In this document: piece after piece, positions 46,655 to 57,375 of the stretch
Layout: every line of letters starts with the position of its first letter
Position numbering within the stretch: the stretch's first letter is position 1
Source: Psychrobacter raelei
Lineage (GTDB): Bacteria; Pseudomonadota; Gammaproteobacteria; Pseudomonadales; Moraxellaceae
Assembly: GCF_022631235.3 (NCBI RefSeq)
Contig: NZ_CP093310.2
Span: forward strand, 2,976,001-3,040,000
Direction of reading: 5' to 3'
Length of the DNA: 64,000 nucleotides
Made by a program: the position numbers and the translations under genes
The notes under the pieces: generated by a model
The model's database searches: none
Told to the model about the DNA's origin: nothing
Seen by the model: the letters and a program-made list of their open reading frames with translations, nothing else

Positions 46655-47526
46655 GCTCCTGAGAAGGTATCACAATTACGGATATCGCCACTTTGAAAGC
46701 CACGAGTAAACCAGTTAACGCGCTGCTGGCTGGTACCATGGGTGAAGTTATCAGGCATAACAGCACGGCCACTGGCTTGTGCTAAGCGATCATCGCCAAT
46801 TTGACTGGCCGCTTGTAGTGCCTCATCGATATCACCCTCTTCCAAAAACTGAACGCGCTGTTGATTGCGGTTGGCCCACACCCCAGCATAACAGTCAGCC
46901 TGTAACTCTTGGCGAACTGAGAGCTGATTGCCTTGTGCTTCACTCAATTGGCGGCGTGCTTCATTTACCTTTTGTGAGGTACCAAGCAGGGTTTGAACGT
47001 GGTGGCCGACCTCATGCGCAATGACATAGGCTTGAGCAAAGTCACCTGCTTTGTCTGCGTTTTCAGAATCACCTGATCCTTGTTGATCGCCGGTAATACC
47101 TAAATTGTGACGCATTTCTGCAAAAAATGAGGTGTCCAAGTACACTTGCTGATCGCCTGGGCAATAAAATGGGCCGGTCGCTGAGGTGGCACTACCGCAA
47201 GCTGAATTAACACTACCATTGAACAGCACCAAGGTAGGCTCCTGATAGCGGCTACCTAGTTCTTGAAATACCTCTTGCCAAACCGCTTCAGTGTCCTTTA
47301 ATACCACAGATACGAATTGTGCATCGCGGCCTTCATCATCGAGAGGCTGCGTGCTGCTGCTACTGCCTGCTGTCATAGATTGGCCTGTCTGAAAAGCGGT
47401 CATGGGGTTCACCCCAAATACCAGCCACAATACCAAACCAATAATAATACCAAAGATACCACCACCTGCAGCCTTACCGCCACTCATACGTACGTTTGAG
47501 CTGCCACTTCTACCACGCCATTTCAT
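46648..47526 (-). CDS. YpfJ-type neutral zinc metallopeptidase
   Basis: A 292-residue protein with one N-terminal transmembrane helix (GGGIFGIIIGLVLWLVFG, about residues 21-38) and a soluble zinc peptidase domain. The HEVGHH motif has His171, Glu172 and His175. Surrounding blocks DAEAVW-like DTEAVWQEVFQELG, CGSATSATGPFYCPGDQQVYLDTSFF and QELQADCYAGVWA are typical. The biological substrate is unknown. It begins MKWRGR, the usual start. Short tandem duplications lie at its 3' end. Confidence 0.93.
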   Translation of the reverse strand: MKWRGRSGSSNVRMSGGKAAGGGIFGIIIGLVLWLVFGVNPMTAFQTGQSMTAGSSSSTQPLDDEGRDAQFVSVVLKDTEAVWQEVFQELGSRYQEPTLVLFNGSVNSACGSATSATGPFYCPGDQQVYLDTSFFAEMRHNLGITGDQQGSGDSENADKAGDFAQAYVIAHEVGHHVQTLLGTSQKVNEARRQLSEAQGNQLSVRQELQADCYAGVWANRNQQRVQFLEEGDIDEALQAASQIGDDRLAQASGRAVMPDNFTHGTSQQRVNWFTRGFQSGDIRNCDTFSGAI

Positions 47527-48094
47527 CGATATACGCCTCGAATATTAGATAAATTGTTTTATATAGTCGTCAAATGCTATGTGTTAACAACGTCAGAGAG
47601 AATTTAGAGATAAATAATTACGCTTTATATAAAATTATAGATGCAGTTTGCTCAGTGAAAAAGTATAATTAGCACATATTAGGCACTATTATCAAAACTT
47701 GTGCTGCTAAAACTGTCTATATTTACAATTAGTCACTTTTTACCTAAAGTATTTTATAGCTTTTTACTAGCAAACCTATATTATATGCAACCATATAGGA
47801 TTAGAGTTTAGAGCACCTGCAAACTTTATAAATAGCTATTTTGTATATTTGTTTAGCCAACAGTGGCAATGGTCCGATTACTATAAGTCGCATGTTACGT
47901 TAAAAATTGTATCTAAATACAATCTTTAACCAAATTTACTTTCACTTGTAATATTAGTGATGTATAATCGCTAACGAATTCTGACTCTACGAAATTTGAT
48001 TTATATCAAGTTTAATGACAACAATACTTCCTATTGCTGCGTAACTTTTTATAATGCGTTTTGTCAGTTATATTTCACTTTCTTGGAGAAAATT
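47527..48094 (+). other. AT-rich intergenic region upstream of the Ala/Glu/Thr-rich lipoprotein gene
   Basis: A 568-bp stretch between divergent genes. A consensus -10 box TATAAT lies at 47963-47968 with only a weak upstream -35 box. No gene or RNA is recognised. Confidence 0.4.
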
Positions 48095-48484
48095 ATGAAA
48101 CTTAAGCTACTTGCACTTTCAGGTTTAATGGCAGCTACTATGGGCCTAGCAGCTTGTGACAGCAACAAAGAAAACGCTGTTGAAGATGTAAACGACGCTC
48201 AAGAAGAGCTACAAGACGCATCTGCTGAGCTTGATCAAGCCGCTGCTGAAGGCGAAGAAACTGCTGCTGCAGACGCTGCTTTAGCTGACACTCAAGCCGC
48301 TGCTGCTGATGCAGAAGCTGCTGCTGCTGCTGGTGATGCAGAAGCTACTGAAGAAGCTAACAACTTAGAAGCTGCTGGTACTGACGCTAACGCTGAAGCT
48401 GCTGCTGCCGCTGATACTGCTGCTGCAGACACTGCTACTACTACTACTGAGACTACTACTACTGAGACTACTACTGCTCAGTAA
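48095..48484 (+). CDS. Ala/Glu/Thr-rich low-complexity lipoprotein
   Basis: A 129-residue envelope lipoprotein. The signal peptide ends in GLAAC near residue 21. The mature part is acidic and repetitive: alanine/glutamate/aspartate runs, then a C-terminal TTTTETTTTETTTA tail. The DNA carries GCT triplet runs (GCTGCTGCTGCTGCT-like), so length may vary in frame. No domain is recognised. TTGGAGAA at 48083-48090 is the ribosome site for the start at 48095; the in-frame upstream ATG at 47996 gives an unsuitable N-terminus. Codon use is highly uniform, suggesting high expression. Confidence 0.75.
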   Translation: MKLKLLALSGLMAATMGLAACDSNKENAVEDVNDAQEELQDASAELDQAAAEGEETAAADAALADTQAAAADAEAAAAAGDAEATEEANNLEAAGTDANAEAAAAADTAAADTATTTTETTTTETTTAQ

Positions 48485-48540
48485 TTCAGTAATATAGCTT
48501 TAGACCTGTCTATTGCCTAGTAACTTTACTTTGTAATAGC

Positions 48541-48576
48541 ACAAAAAAAAGGGAGCCATTGGCTCTCTTTTTTTGT
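48541..48576. terminator. bidirectional terminator
   Basis: AAAAAAAAGGGAGCC-ATT-GGCTCTCTTTTTTT with a short stem and A/T flanks, between the lipoprotein gene and convergent ihfA. Confidence 0.88.
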
Positions 48577-48648
48577 TTGCAGTGCGGAAGCTACTAGACA
48601 AATATAGCCTCCAACACGCCATCTAATTGACCTAACTACTTATAAAGC

Positions 48649-48969
48649 TTATGCCTGTAGCTGACTTTCGTCTACTTGGCGGCGTAATTTTTGACCTGCT
48701 TTGAAAGTGACGACACGGCGAGCTGATATCTCTACCTCCTCCCCCGTCTTAGGATTGCGTCCTGGCCGGCTTTTTTTATCTTTTAGAATAAAATTACCAA
48801 AGCCTGATAGCTTAACATCCTTACCACCTACTAAATTATCATAGATTTCATCAAAAAATGAATCTACTAGCATGCGGCCTTGTTGTCTGGTAAAACCAAA
48901 CTTAACCACCAAATGATCAATAATATCTGCTTTGGTTAATGTTTGTGTCTCTGAGTTTTTTGCTTTCAT
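48649..48969 (-). CDS. ihfA: integration host factor subunit alpha
   Basis: DNA-bending HU/IHF family protein of 106 residues, the alpha partner of a heterodimer. The start [17 protein letters not shown], the beta-arm [30 protein letters not shown] and the [22 protein letters not shown] signature identify it. It lies 104 bp after pheT on the same strand, as in E. coli. The gene for the beta subunit is not in the window. Confidence 0.95.
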   Translation of the reverse strand: MKAKNSETQTLTKADIIDHLVVKFGFTRQQGRMLVDSFFDEIYDNLVGGKDVKLSGFGNFILKDKKSRPGRNPKTGEEVEISARRVVTFKAGQKLRRQVDESQLQA

Positions 48970-49073
48970 TACGGCTTCCTTATCGTGTAAAACCCTTTTA
49001 AATAGTCATCATGACCGGGGAGATTTCATAGAGGGTATCTACCAAGCATCCTACTCAGTAGACCCCCACTTTT

Positions 49074-51485
49074 TTAGCTGTCTCTTAACTGTGCCCCATG
49101 CTCAGTTTGTAGTGCAGCAATCACTTTTTGCATCGCATCATTGACCACGTCATCAGATAAAGTCTGAGCAGGGTCTTGCCATACTAAGGCAAAGGCTACT
49201 GAACGCATGCCCTGTGGTGTATGCTCACCTTGATAAACATCAAATAACCAATGCTGTTGCAATAACGCGCCACCAGCTTGGCGAATGCTTTGAGACAAGG
49301 CCTGACGTGAAACTTCAGCATCCACCAATAAAGCAATATCTCGGCGCACTTGGGGGAACTTCGATGGGCTAGTGATGCTTTGAACAGCGCGCGCTTGACC
49401 CAAAATTGGGGCCAATGCCAACTGCGCCACCCAAGTGCTTGGCAAATCAAGCTTCTGTGCCACACTGGGGTGTAATTGACCCAGCCAGCCCACCACTTCA
49501 CCATCAATTAACAGCTCAGCACTTTGGCCTGGGTGTAAAAATGCCAACTCACTACGCTGATAGCTGATACGTGATTCATCCAGTGTTGCAGGTAGCAACT
49601 GCTCAACATCATGCTTAAGGTCGAAGAAGTCCATAGCACGATTGCTGTGCGCCTGTTCAGGATATACATCACCTGTGGCCACAATAGCTAAGCTTGGCGT
49701 TTGCACCAGTTCATCTATGGTAGCCCCCACAAAGCTTAGACCCGTCTCAAAGAAGCGCACCCGAGGCTGCTGACGGTTCAAATTATATTGCACACAAGGG
49801 ATTAGGCTTGATAGCAAGGTGCGACGCATGACGGCTAAATCTGATGAAATGGGATTGGCCAATGCCAATAAGTTACCCAAATTGACGTCATCTAAGATAT
49901 TTTCAATCTTTTCATCACTAAAGCTAAAGCTGATGGCTTCCATATAACCGGCATCTACCATCGCCAGTTTTAAGCGATGGGTTAAGTCAGCGGTGTCATC
50001 ATAACGCATGTCCACGCCTAGCTTAGGCAAGGTACTTGGAATATTGTCATAACCGTAGATGCGGGCAATCTCTTCAATCAAATCTTCTTTGATTTCAATA
50101 TCAAAGCGGTGGCTTGGTGGCAAGCAATTAAATACGGTATTGCCATCTTGCTCGCTCACTTCAACGTCAATCTCAAGCTGAGTGAGTATGTCAATAATAC
50201 GCTGTTTTTCTATCTCAATGCCAATAACTTCTGCAACTTTATTAAAAGGCAGCTGTACAGGTACCCGTTTTGGCAGTTTATCACTGTGTTCAATGACGGT
50301 AATTTGACCGGCTTTGCCGTGAGCTATGCTGCTGATTAAATTTACTGCACGGCGCAGCGCCGTCAATGGCAGCTCAAAGTCCACCCCACGCTCGAAGCGC
50401 TGTGAGGCATCCGTGTGTAAGCCAAACCGGCGAGCACGACCGGCTATGGCCAATTGATCAAAAAATGCACTTTCTAACACAATATTGGTGGTGCTATCGC
50501 TCACACTACTTCGCATACCACCCATAATACCCGCTAAGGCCAAGATGCCTTGGTCATCCGCGATAACCAACTCGTCACCTGTCAAAGTTACGGTCTGCTC
50601 ATTAAGCAGCTCTAGCTGTTCACCAGCTTTGGCCATACGTACTTGAATATCGCCCACAATCTTATCGGCATCAAAAGCATGTAACGGCTGACCCAGCTCT
50701 AATAGGACATAGTTGGTCACATCTACTAAAAAATTATGTAAACGCTGACCACTTTGTAATAAGGACTTTTGCATCCAATCTGGTGTCTCAATACTACGGT
50801 CAATCTCAAGTACAGGCTGCGCTAAGTAACGTGGGCACGCCTCGGTGGCCTCAACAGTTACTGCTTGTGATGCTTGTACTTCATCGGCTTGAGCCGTAAC
50901 CTCTGGGGCGGTAATTGGCAAACCATTAATGACGCCAATTTCACGGGCGATACCGCGCACACTAAAGCAATCACCACGGTTTGGGGTAATTGAGATGTCT
51001 AATATCTTATTGTCCAGACCCAGATACTCACGAATGTCTGTGCCGATGGGCGCATCATCTGGCAGCTCAAGCAAACCATCTACCACATCAGGCAGATCAA
51101 TTTCTGATGCCCCGCACAGCATACCTTGTGATTCCACACCGCGCAGCTTGCTTTTTTTAATTTTAAAGCCTTGACCATCTGCGGTAGGCAGCTTGGCACC
51201 GATGGTGGCCACAGGCGCGCGCATACCGACTCGTACATTGGGCGCACCGCAGACGATTTGTAGCGGCGCATCAGAGTTGATATTGACCTGAGTCACTCGT
51301 AATTTGTCAGCGTCTGGATGTTGCTCAACACTGATAACCTCGCCCACAACCACACCACTAAAGTCGGCAGCGACCGCTTCGATATCATCAATCTCAAGGC
51401 CTGCCATGGTTAATTGGTCGGCCAAAGCTTGGGTATCATTATTGGGGTTTACCCACTCGCGTAACCATTGTTCGCTAATTTTCAT
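49074..51485 (-). CDS. pheT: phenylalanine-tRNA ligase beta subunit
   Basis: The 803-residue large subunit of the alpha2-beta2 PheRS. It has an N-terminal tRNA-binding (EMAP-like) domain (VVVGEVISVEQHPDADKLRVTQV, about residues 45-150), the B3/4 editing region, the B5 domain and a C-terminal anticodon-binding (FDX-ACB) domain (PSKFPQVRRDIALLVD). It follows pheS with a 108-bp gap. The start MKISEQWLREWVNP is the usual one. Confidence 0.98.
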   Translation of the reverse strand: MKISEQWLREWVNPNNDTQALADQLTMAGLEIDDIEAVAADFSGVVVGEVISVEQHPDADKLRVTQVNINSDAPLQIVCGAPNVRVGMRAPVATIGAKLPTADGQGFKIKKSKLRGVESQGMLCGASEIDLPDVVDGLLELPDDAPIGTDIREYLGLDNKILDISITPNRGDCFSVRGIAREIGVINGLPITAPEVTAQADEVQASQAVTVEATEACPRYLAQPVLEIDRSIETPDWMQKSLLQSGQRLHNFLVDVTNYVLLELGQPLHAFDADKIVGDIQVRMAKAGEQLELLNEQTVTLTGDELVIADDQGILALAGIMGGMRSSVSDSTTNIVLESAFFDQLAIAGRARRFGLHTDASQRFERGVDFELPLTALRRAVNLISSIAHGKAGQITVIEHSDKLPKRVPVQLPFNKVAEVIGIEIEKQRIIDILTQLEIDVEVSEQDGNTVFNCLPPSHRFDIEIKEDLIEEIARIYGYDNIPSTLPKLGVDMRYDDTADLTHRLKLAMVDAGYMEAISFSFSDEKIENILDDVNLGNLLALANPISSDLAVMRRTLLSSLIPCVQYNLNRQQPRVRFFETGLSFVGATIDELVQTPSLAIVATGDVYPEQAHSNRAMDFFDLKHDVEQLLPATLDESRISYQRSELAFLHPGQSAELLIDGEVVGWLGQLHPSVAQKLDLPSTWVAQLALAPILGQARAVQSITSPSKFPQVRRDIALLVDAEVSRQALSQSIRQAGGALLQQHWLFDVYQGEHTPQGMRSVAFALVWQDPAQTLSDDVVNDAMQKVIAALQTEHGAQLRDS

Positions 51486-51593
51486 AGAATTCTCAAAAAG
51501 GCTGTCAAATTATTATGTCTGTTATCGTATAAAGTATTTACCAGATAACCTGCCCTAAAGCATATGGGGTCTCCGGATTTATCAGCGCCGAGC

Positions 51594-52745
<1,152 letters not shown>

Positions 52746-52832
52746 CTATTGGCGATATGGGCTTAAGACGCCTAAAGTTTATGAAAAATCAGATACTGGC
52801 CGCACATTAAGAGCAAGTTTATAAGGCGTGTT

Positions 52833-52861
52833 TGTATAATAATTATGCTAAAGCCGCTCAA
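52833..52861 (-). promoter_or_regulatory. pheST promoter
   Basis: On the minus strand TTGAGC (52856-52861) and TATACA (52833-52838) are separated by exactly 17 bp, between the rplT terminator and pheS, giving a leader of about 105 nt. No pheM-like attenuator peptide was seen. Confidence 0.65.
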
Positions 52862-52882
52862 GTAATTGTAAGCAAATAAAAC

Positions 52883-52915
52883 AAAAAAAGCCATCATATG
52901 CGATGGCTTCTTTTA
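52883..52915 (-). terminator. rplT terminator
   Basis: AGCCATC at 52889-52895 pairs with GATGGCT at 52902-52908, with a T-run on the minus strand. It separates the ribosomal genes from pheST. Confidence 0.85.
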
Positions 52916-52957
52916 TAACAATAAAAACTACTTAGTGCTTAATTTGTCTACAATAAA

Positions 52958-53314
52958 TTAAGCTAAGGCAGCTTTTGCTTTTTCAGTCAATGCAGTGAAT
53001 GCAGCAGCGTCATGCATAGCGATGTCAGCTAGTACACGGCGATCGATTTCGATGTTTGCTTTTTTCAGACCATTGATGAAACGGCTATAGCTTAAGCCAT
53101 TTAAACGTGCACCAGCGTTGATACGAGCAATCCAAAGACGACGGAAAGTACGTTTTTTGTTGCGACGGTCACGATAAGCATATTGGCCAGCTTTAGTTAC
53201 AGCTTGAACCGCTACGCGATAAACACGTGAACGAGCGCCGTAATAACCTTTAGCGCGCTTTAAGATTTTTTTGTGACGACGGTTTGCTTGAACACCACGT
53301 TTTACACGGGCCAT
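52958..53314 (-). CDS. rplT: 50S ribosomal protein L20
   Basis: A 118-residue ribosomal protein essential for early 50S assembly. The start [35 protein letters not shown] and the basic helix followed by [25 protein letters not shown] are diagnostic. It lies 82 bp downstream of rpmI. L20 commonly represses its own operon by binding leader mRNA; whether that occurs here is unknown. Confidence 0.98.
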   Translation of the reverse strand: MARVKRGVQANRRHKKILKRAKGYYGARSRVYRVAVQAVTKAGQYAYRDRRNKKRTFRRLWIARINAGARLNGLSYSRFINGLKKANIEIDRRVLADIAMHDAAAFTALTEKAKAALA

Positions 53315-53396
53315 AAGATACTCCTAATAAATTGATTTGCCTGAACTTATACTGTCTGTATATTCAATAATATAAGAACTTCGAAAATTAAGTGGG

Positions 53397-53594
53397 TTAG
53401 ATGTATGGGCACATACGGCGAACCGCAGCTACATCAGCAACGTGCACCAGTTTAGTACCACGTAATTGGCGAATACGTTTAGGAGACTTTTTGGTCAGAA
53501 TGTGACGTTTGAACGCTTGTTTGCGCTTGAAGCCGTTAGCAGTTTTTTTGAAACGCTTAGCAGCACCACGTTTTGTTTTCATTTTAACTTTCAT
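53397..53594 (-). CDS. rpmI: 50S ribosomal protein L35
   Basis: A 65-residue basic ribosomal protein, start [37 protein letters not shown]. It heads the operon here: the usual upstream infC is absent, and a clear promoter lies 170 bp upstream. AAGAGGTTCTT precedes the start on the minus strand as the ribosome site. The terminal [12 protein letters not shown] is conserved; the extra MKV at the start is slightly unusual (MPKMKTKRG is typical). Confidence 0.97.
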   Translation of the reverse strand: MKVKMKTKRGAAKRFKKTANGFKRKQAFKRHILTKKSPKRIRQLRGTKLVHVADVAAVRRMCPYI

Positions 53595-54075
53595 AAGAAC
53601 CTCTTATTCTTTGTTGCCAGCTGAGTGCGTATCTATTAATAGATGACACCTAACTTAACAGCCAAGGGAAAACCTGTTCGTCAGTGGGTGTGTAGCTATA
53701 AGCCCTAATAAATCACGGATTATAAATACTATTCCAGCACTGCCTTGAGGTGGGAAGCGCGCATTATATCAGATACTCAGCCTTTAACCAACTAAATTCC
53801 TGCGATGGCTCATAAGAAATATGGTAATGATAACAGTGATACAGCGTTTAGCGACACTACAAGCTTCAATCTTGTCATAAAGCTCATTTGCAGCTGTATT
53901 AATCGCACCAATCATAGACTACAATGTGATGCCGAGTTGCCTCAAAACCTATATACTAAAACTGATATGTTTATTGTTAAGCCTTTGATACGACTTGGCC
54001 GCCTGCTACCCTAGCATACCTTGAGCAGCAAAGACGTCAAGACAACTCATTTAACCAGATACAATAGGGTGCTTT
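53595..54075. other. rpmI leader and intergenic region, no infC
   Basis: A 481-bp region between the divergent rpmI and hisIE genes. The rpmI leader (53595-53760) contains a 14-bp palindrome ATCTATTAATAGAT at about 53631-53645 and may hold an L20 operator. The only ORF (53805-54014, plus) has no protein-like character. Confidence 0.5.
53763..53791 (-). promoter_or_regulatory. rpmI-rplT promoter
   Basis: On the minus strand TTGGTT (53786-53791) and a perfect TATAAT (53763-53768) are separated by exactly 17 bp, predicting transcription from about 53756 with a leader of about 160 nt. Confidence 0.75.
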
Positions 54076-55005
54076 ATGTCCTCTCACAATACGCAAACTG
54101 CCAAGCCACAACAGATGACAGATGCCAATACCGCTTGGTTAGAACAAGTAACTTTTACCGCTGATGGCCTCATTCCCGCCATTGCACAAGACAAAGACAG
54201 CGGCGAAATCCTAATGATGGCTTGGATGAATAAAGAGGCATTGCATCTGACTGCGCAGACCAAAACTGCCGTGTATTTTTCACGCTCGCGCGGTAAGCTG
54301 TGGCACAAGGGGGAGAGCTCAGGGCACACTCAAATTGTGCATGACATTCATCTAGATTGTGACGCGGATGTGATTGTACTGACCGTCACCCAAATTGGGG
54401 ATATTGCTTGTCACACAGGACGCAGATCGTGCTTTTATCGTAAGCTTGATCTATCCGGTGGGGCGCCAAGTTGGCAGACCGTCGCTCCGGTATTAAAAGA
54501 TCCTGACGCCATCTATGGCACTACTGCATCTGAGTCTGCCAATGATATAATAGCGGCTCAGCATACTGCTCAAGATGGCAGTACTGACACCTATGCGCAG
54601 CCAGCATCACACACACAAGCTCACAGCGTATTACAACAGCTAGATGCGGTATTAGTGGCGCGCAAAAAGGCCGATGCCAACAGCTCCTATGTGGCAAGCC
54701 TTTATGCCAAAGGTCTTAATAAGATTTTGGAAAAAGTAGGTGAAGAAGCAGTAGAGAGCATTATTGCGGCCAAAGACTTGGCTGCGCTAAGCCAGGTGTC
54801 TGCACCTAATACCCAAAACTCTGAGCCGCTAGATGAGGTACAGCAAGCCTTAAGCGATGATTTGATCTATGAGATTGCTGATGTGTGGTTTCACACTTTG
54901 GTCACATTGGCATGGTTTAATATCGGGTCCGATCGCATACTGGCTGAGTTGGCGCGCCGCTTTGGCCTCTCAGGCATCGAAGAGAAAAATAGCCGCTCCC
55001 ATTAA
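54076..55005 (+). CDS. hisIE: bifunctional phosphoribosyl-AMP cyclohydrolase / phosphoribosyl-ATP pyrophosphatase
   Basis: Steps 2 and 3 of histidine synthesis in one 309-residue chain. The HisI domain (about 15-125) has [47 protein letters not shown] with the zinc Cys/His residues. A linker of about 60 Ala/Thr/Ser-rich residues follows, then HisE (about 190-305) with [31 protein letters not shown] and [17 protein letters not shown]. The fusion is common in gammaproteobacteria. It lies 122 bp before tatA; hisF is at 19 kb. Confidence 0.96.
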   Translation: MSSHNTQTAKPQQMTDANTAWLEQVTFTADGLIPAIAQDKDSGEILMMAWMNKEALHLTAQTKTAVYFSRSRGKLWHKGESSGHTQIVHDIHLDCDADVIVLTVTQIGDIACHTGRRSCFYRKLDLSGGAPSWQTVAPVLKDPDAIYGTTASESANDIIAAQHTAQDGSTDTYAQPASHTQAHSVLQQLDAVLVARKKADANSSYVASLYAKGLNKILEKVGEEAVESIIAAKDLAALSQVSAPNTQNSEPLDEVQQALSDDLIYEIADVWFHTLVTLAWFNIGSDRILAELARRFGLSGIEEKNSRSH

Positions 55006-55126
55006 GAGTTAAGTTAATATCTTTATCCCTTTTTTCTACCCTTGCTCGACACGTATAGCCATTTATAACACGGCGATTAAGGCAAACCATTAAGTTAAAC
55101 CACTGAGTTAATAAAAGGACACCACC

Positions 55127-55381
55127 ATGAGCTTATCTCCCATGCAGTTACTAATTATTCTGGGTATTGCACTGTTGATTTTTGGCACCTCAAAGCTAAA
55201 AAATGCTGGTAAAGATTTAGGCGGCGCGGTCAAAGGCTTCAAAGATGCGGTAAAAGATGAAGAAGACGCCCACGCCAAAAGCAAGATTGAACCCAAAGTT
55301 ATCGACCACGAAGCCTCTACGCACCCTGAGGTGAAAGTGGATGAGGTAAAAATCAAAGCTGAAGACACGCATCAATCCTAA
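55127..55381 (+). CDS. tatA: twin-arginine translocase subunit TatA
   Basis: An 84-residue pore component of the Tat pathway, which exports folded proteins. It has one N-terminal transmembrane helix ([20 protein letters not shown]) with the Phe-Gly hinge, then an amphipathic helix ([19 protein letters not shown]) and a charged tail. AAAAGGACACC at 55113-55123 is a strong ribosome site. It begins a tatABC operon; tatB follows after 36 bp. Confidence 0.96.
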   Translation: MSLSPMQLLIILGIALLIFGTSKLKNAGKDLGGAVKGFKDAVKDEEDAHAKSKIEPKVIDHEASTHPEVKVDEVKIKAEDTHQS

Positions 55382-55417
55382 TCCTTATTTAATACCGTAA
55401 TAGGATAATAAGCGGCT

Positions 55418-56170
55418 ATGTTTGACTTTAGTTTTTATGAAATGTTGGTGTTCGGCATCATCGCACTCATTGTCTTGGGGCCAGAAAAATTGCCCCAAGC
55501 AGTACGTACGGTCGGCACTTACTACTCTAAGTTTCGCCGCACTGTAGGCACCTTGAAAGCTGAGATGGAGGCAGAACTTGATTTGGCCGAAACCCGTCAG
55601 CTGATGCAAAAGGAGCTGGAAAAAATTCGTCTTGCCGAGGCTGAGATGCAAAAGGAGATGGACGAGCTGCGCGGTAGTATGAAAGAGTTTGAGCAACAAA
55701 AATCGCAGCTACAGCAAACCTTAAACAGCGCAAGCTTTGCCTCCTCTACAGATACCTCTGTTGAAGTAGAGGCATCAAGTACGTTGAGCGATTCTAATCA
55801 GAACATCGCTGAAAAGGCTGCCAGCAAACAAAAGGCATCAGAGCGCTTAGAAAAACCATGGGTGCATCCGGTAGCCAATGCCACTACGATGGGCCAATCT
55901 CATTCAGATTATGCTTATGCACCCTCAGCTGCCACTGCTTATATAGACCCTCAAGACCTAGATAGCAGCCAAGCCAACATTACTGATACTGATACTGCAG
56001 CTCAGCAAAATCAGCTGCCGCTTACCAGACCTTGGGAGAACATGTGGTTTTTGTTGGGAGATTATGACCGAGCCCGGCGGCTACCGCCAGCACCCTTTGT
56101 TCCTGACTATAAGGCCATTCCCCTGCTATATGATACAGCAGCTGGGCACAGCACTAAGGTGGGACCATGA
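55418..56170 (+). CDS. tatB: Sec-independent translocase subunit TatB
   Basis: Receptor component of the Tat system, 250 residues. The start MFDFSFYEMLVFGIIALIVLGPEKLPQAVRTVG is characteristic (single helix, conserved GPEKLP). A long charged coiled-coil region follows (about residues 45-100), then a Ser/Ala-rich tail. The usual length is 140-180, so the C-terminal tail is extended. Its stop overlaps the tatC start by four bases (ATGA). Confidence 0.95.
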   Translation: MFDFSFYEMLVFGIIALIVLGPEKLPQAVRTVGTYYSKFRRTVGTLKAEMEAELDLAETRQLMQKELEKIRLAEAEMQKEMDELRGSMKEFEQQKSQLQQTLNSASFASSTDTSVEVEASSTLSDSNQNIAEKAASKQKASERLEKPWVHPVANATTMGQSHSDYAYAPSAATAYIDPQDLDSSQANITDTDTAAQQNQLPLTRPWENMWFLLGDYDRARRLPPAPFVPDYKAIPLLYDTAAGHSTKVGP

Positions 56171-57000
56171 GCTTATTTAAAAACAAAAAAAGCCGCTTTG
56201 ACACCCCAGCTTCGCTGCTAGACGGTGAAAAAGTGAGCGATAGCATAGAAGACAGTAACAGCTTGGCTGATATGCCCCTAACTGAGCACTTAGTTGAGCT
56301 TAGAATGCACCTTATAAAAATCATGGTGGTTGTGGCAGTTATTTTCCTAGCTTTGGTGGGGTTCTCTCGTGAGCTGTATGACTTTATCTCAGAGCCACTT
56401 GTTGAGATACTGCCCCATACCTCAACCATGATTGCCATTGATCCGGTGGCCAACTTCATGGCTCCGATCCGCTTAACCTTATTGACTTCGGCATTTTTTG
56501 CCATGCCGTTTATCTTATACCAGATTTGGTCATTTGTAGCGCCTGGACTTTATAAGCACGAAAAGCGGATTGCTGTGCCTATTTTATTGTCCTCTATTGT
56601 GCTGTTTTATACGGGCGTGGCTTTCGCTTACTTTATCGTATTACGCCGGGCACTGAGTTTTTTGATTACTTTCTCGCCCTCAAGCGTGGTGCCAATGACC
56701 GATATCGAAAGCTACTTAAGCTTTGTCACTAAGCTACTAATGATGTTTGGCATTACTTTTGAGATACCGGTGGTGGTGCTTATTTTAGTATTGACCGGTA
56801 TTGTGTCGGTGGCATCATTAGCGGACAAACGTCGTTATGTGATTGTGGCTTGCTTTGCTGCCGCTGGGGTGATGTCACCGCCGGATGTGCCCTCTATGTT
56901 TTTATTGGCCATTCCAATGATTTTATTGTTTGAATTTGGCTTATTAATGGCCAGATTACTGGTAAAAGAGAAACAGGCGGCACTTAAAGAGGGTGAATAA
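56167..57000 (+). CDS. tatC: twin-arginine translocase subunit TatC
   Basis: The core Tat receptor, 277 residues with six predicted membrane helices. The family blocks LTEHLVELRMHLIK, FFAMPFILYQIWSFVAPGLYKHEKR and FGITFEIPVVVLIL are present, as is VIVACFAAAGVMSPPDVPSMFLLAIPMILLFE. It overlaps tatB by four bases, so it is translationally coupled and ends the tatABC operon. An N-terminal extension of about 35 polar residues precedes the first helix. Confidence 0.97.
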   Translation: MSLFKNKKSRFDTPASLLDGEKVSDSIEDSNSLADMPLTEHLVELRMHLIKIMVVVAVIFLALVGFSRELYDFISEPLVEILPHTSTMIAIDPVANFMAPIRLTLLTSAFFAMPFILYQIWSFVAPGLYKHEKRIAVPILLSSIVLFYTGVAFAYFIVLRRALSFLITFSPSSVVPMTDIESYLSFVTKLLMMFGITFEIPVVVLILVLTGIVSVASLADKRRYVIVACFAAAGVMSPPDVPSMFLLAIPMILLFEFGLLMARLLVKEKQAALKEGE

Positions 57001-57119
57001 CACATACATACAAGGCAAATAACGTCATTTATGCTGAGTTAATCTAATGGCTTAAACTCTTAACTGCGCTCGTCAGTCATCCTCCTTATTATCTATGTTG
57101 AATCTGTTATAATGACTAA

Positions 57120-57144
57120 AGCCAGTACACGCTCGCTACTGGCT
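57120..57144. terminator. stem-loop between tatC and the helicase gene
   Basis: AGCCAGTA at 57120-57127 pairs perfectly with TACTGGCT at 57137-57144. Only a short T tract follows on either strand. It could end the small minus-strand ORF at 57166-57288 or be a weak tatC terminator. Confidence 0.45.
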
Positions 57145-57165
57145 AGGATACCCTTCATTGATTGT

Positions 57166-57288
57166 CTAAATACCCTGTGCGCTGATACAGACCTCATACG
57201 CTTCGCCTGCTGCCATTGCCTCGTCAATGGTTTTTTTAACGGTAGTATTTAGCCTATGGCTTAAGTAGATACCGGATTTATTGAGCAT
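57166..57288 (-). CDS. candidate small protein, 40 aa
   Basis: Not recognised. An ORF of 40 codons begins MLNKSGIYLSHRLNTTVKKT, continues IDEAMAAGEAYEVCISAQ and ends GI before TAG. A good ribosome site (CAGGACTATA) lies directly before the ATG. Composition is balanced and protein-like: a charged amphipathic middle, with no signal peptide or membrane segment. It lies opposite the direction of tatC and the helicase gene, in an otherwise empty 375-bp gap, and is followed by a stem-loop. It may be a real small protein, a fragment of a lost gene or chance. Confidence 0.45.
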   Translation of the reverse strand: MLNKSGIYLSHRLNTTVKKTIDEAMAAGEAYEVCISAQGI

Positions 57289-57375
57289 TATAGTCCTGCC
57301 GTATTTAAGTTATGCTCTACGTGCTACAAACGCTTGGCGCCAAAACCCCGATTTTTTCCATCCATAGGTAATAAT

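Noticed and set aside
53805..54014. 69-codon ORF between rpmI and hisIE
   Set aside because: It overlaps the start of the rpmI promoter region, lacks a ribosome site and does not look like a protein.
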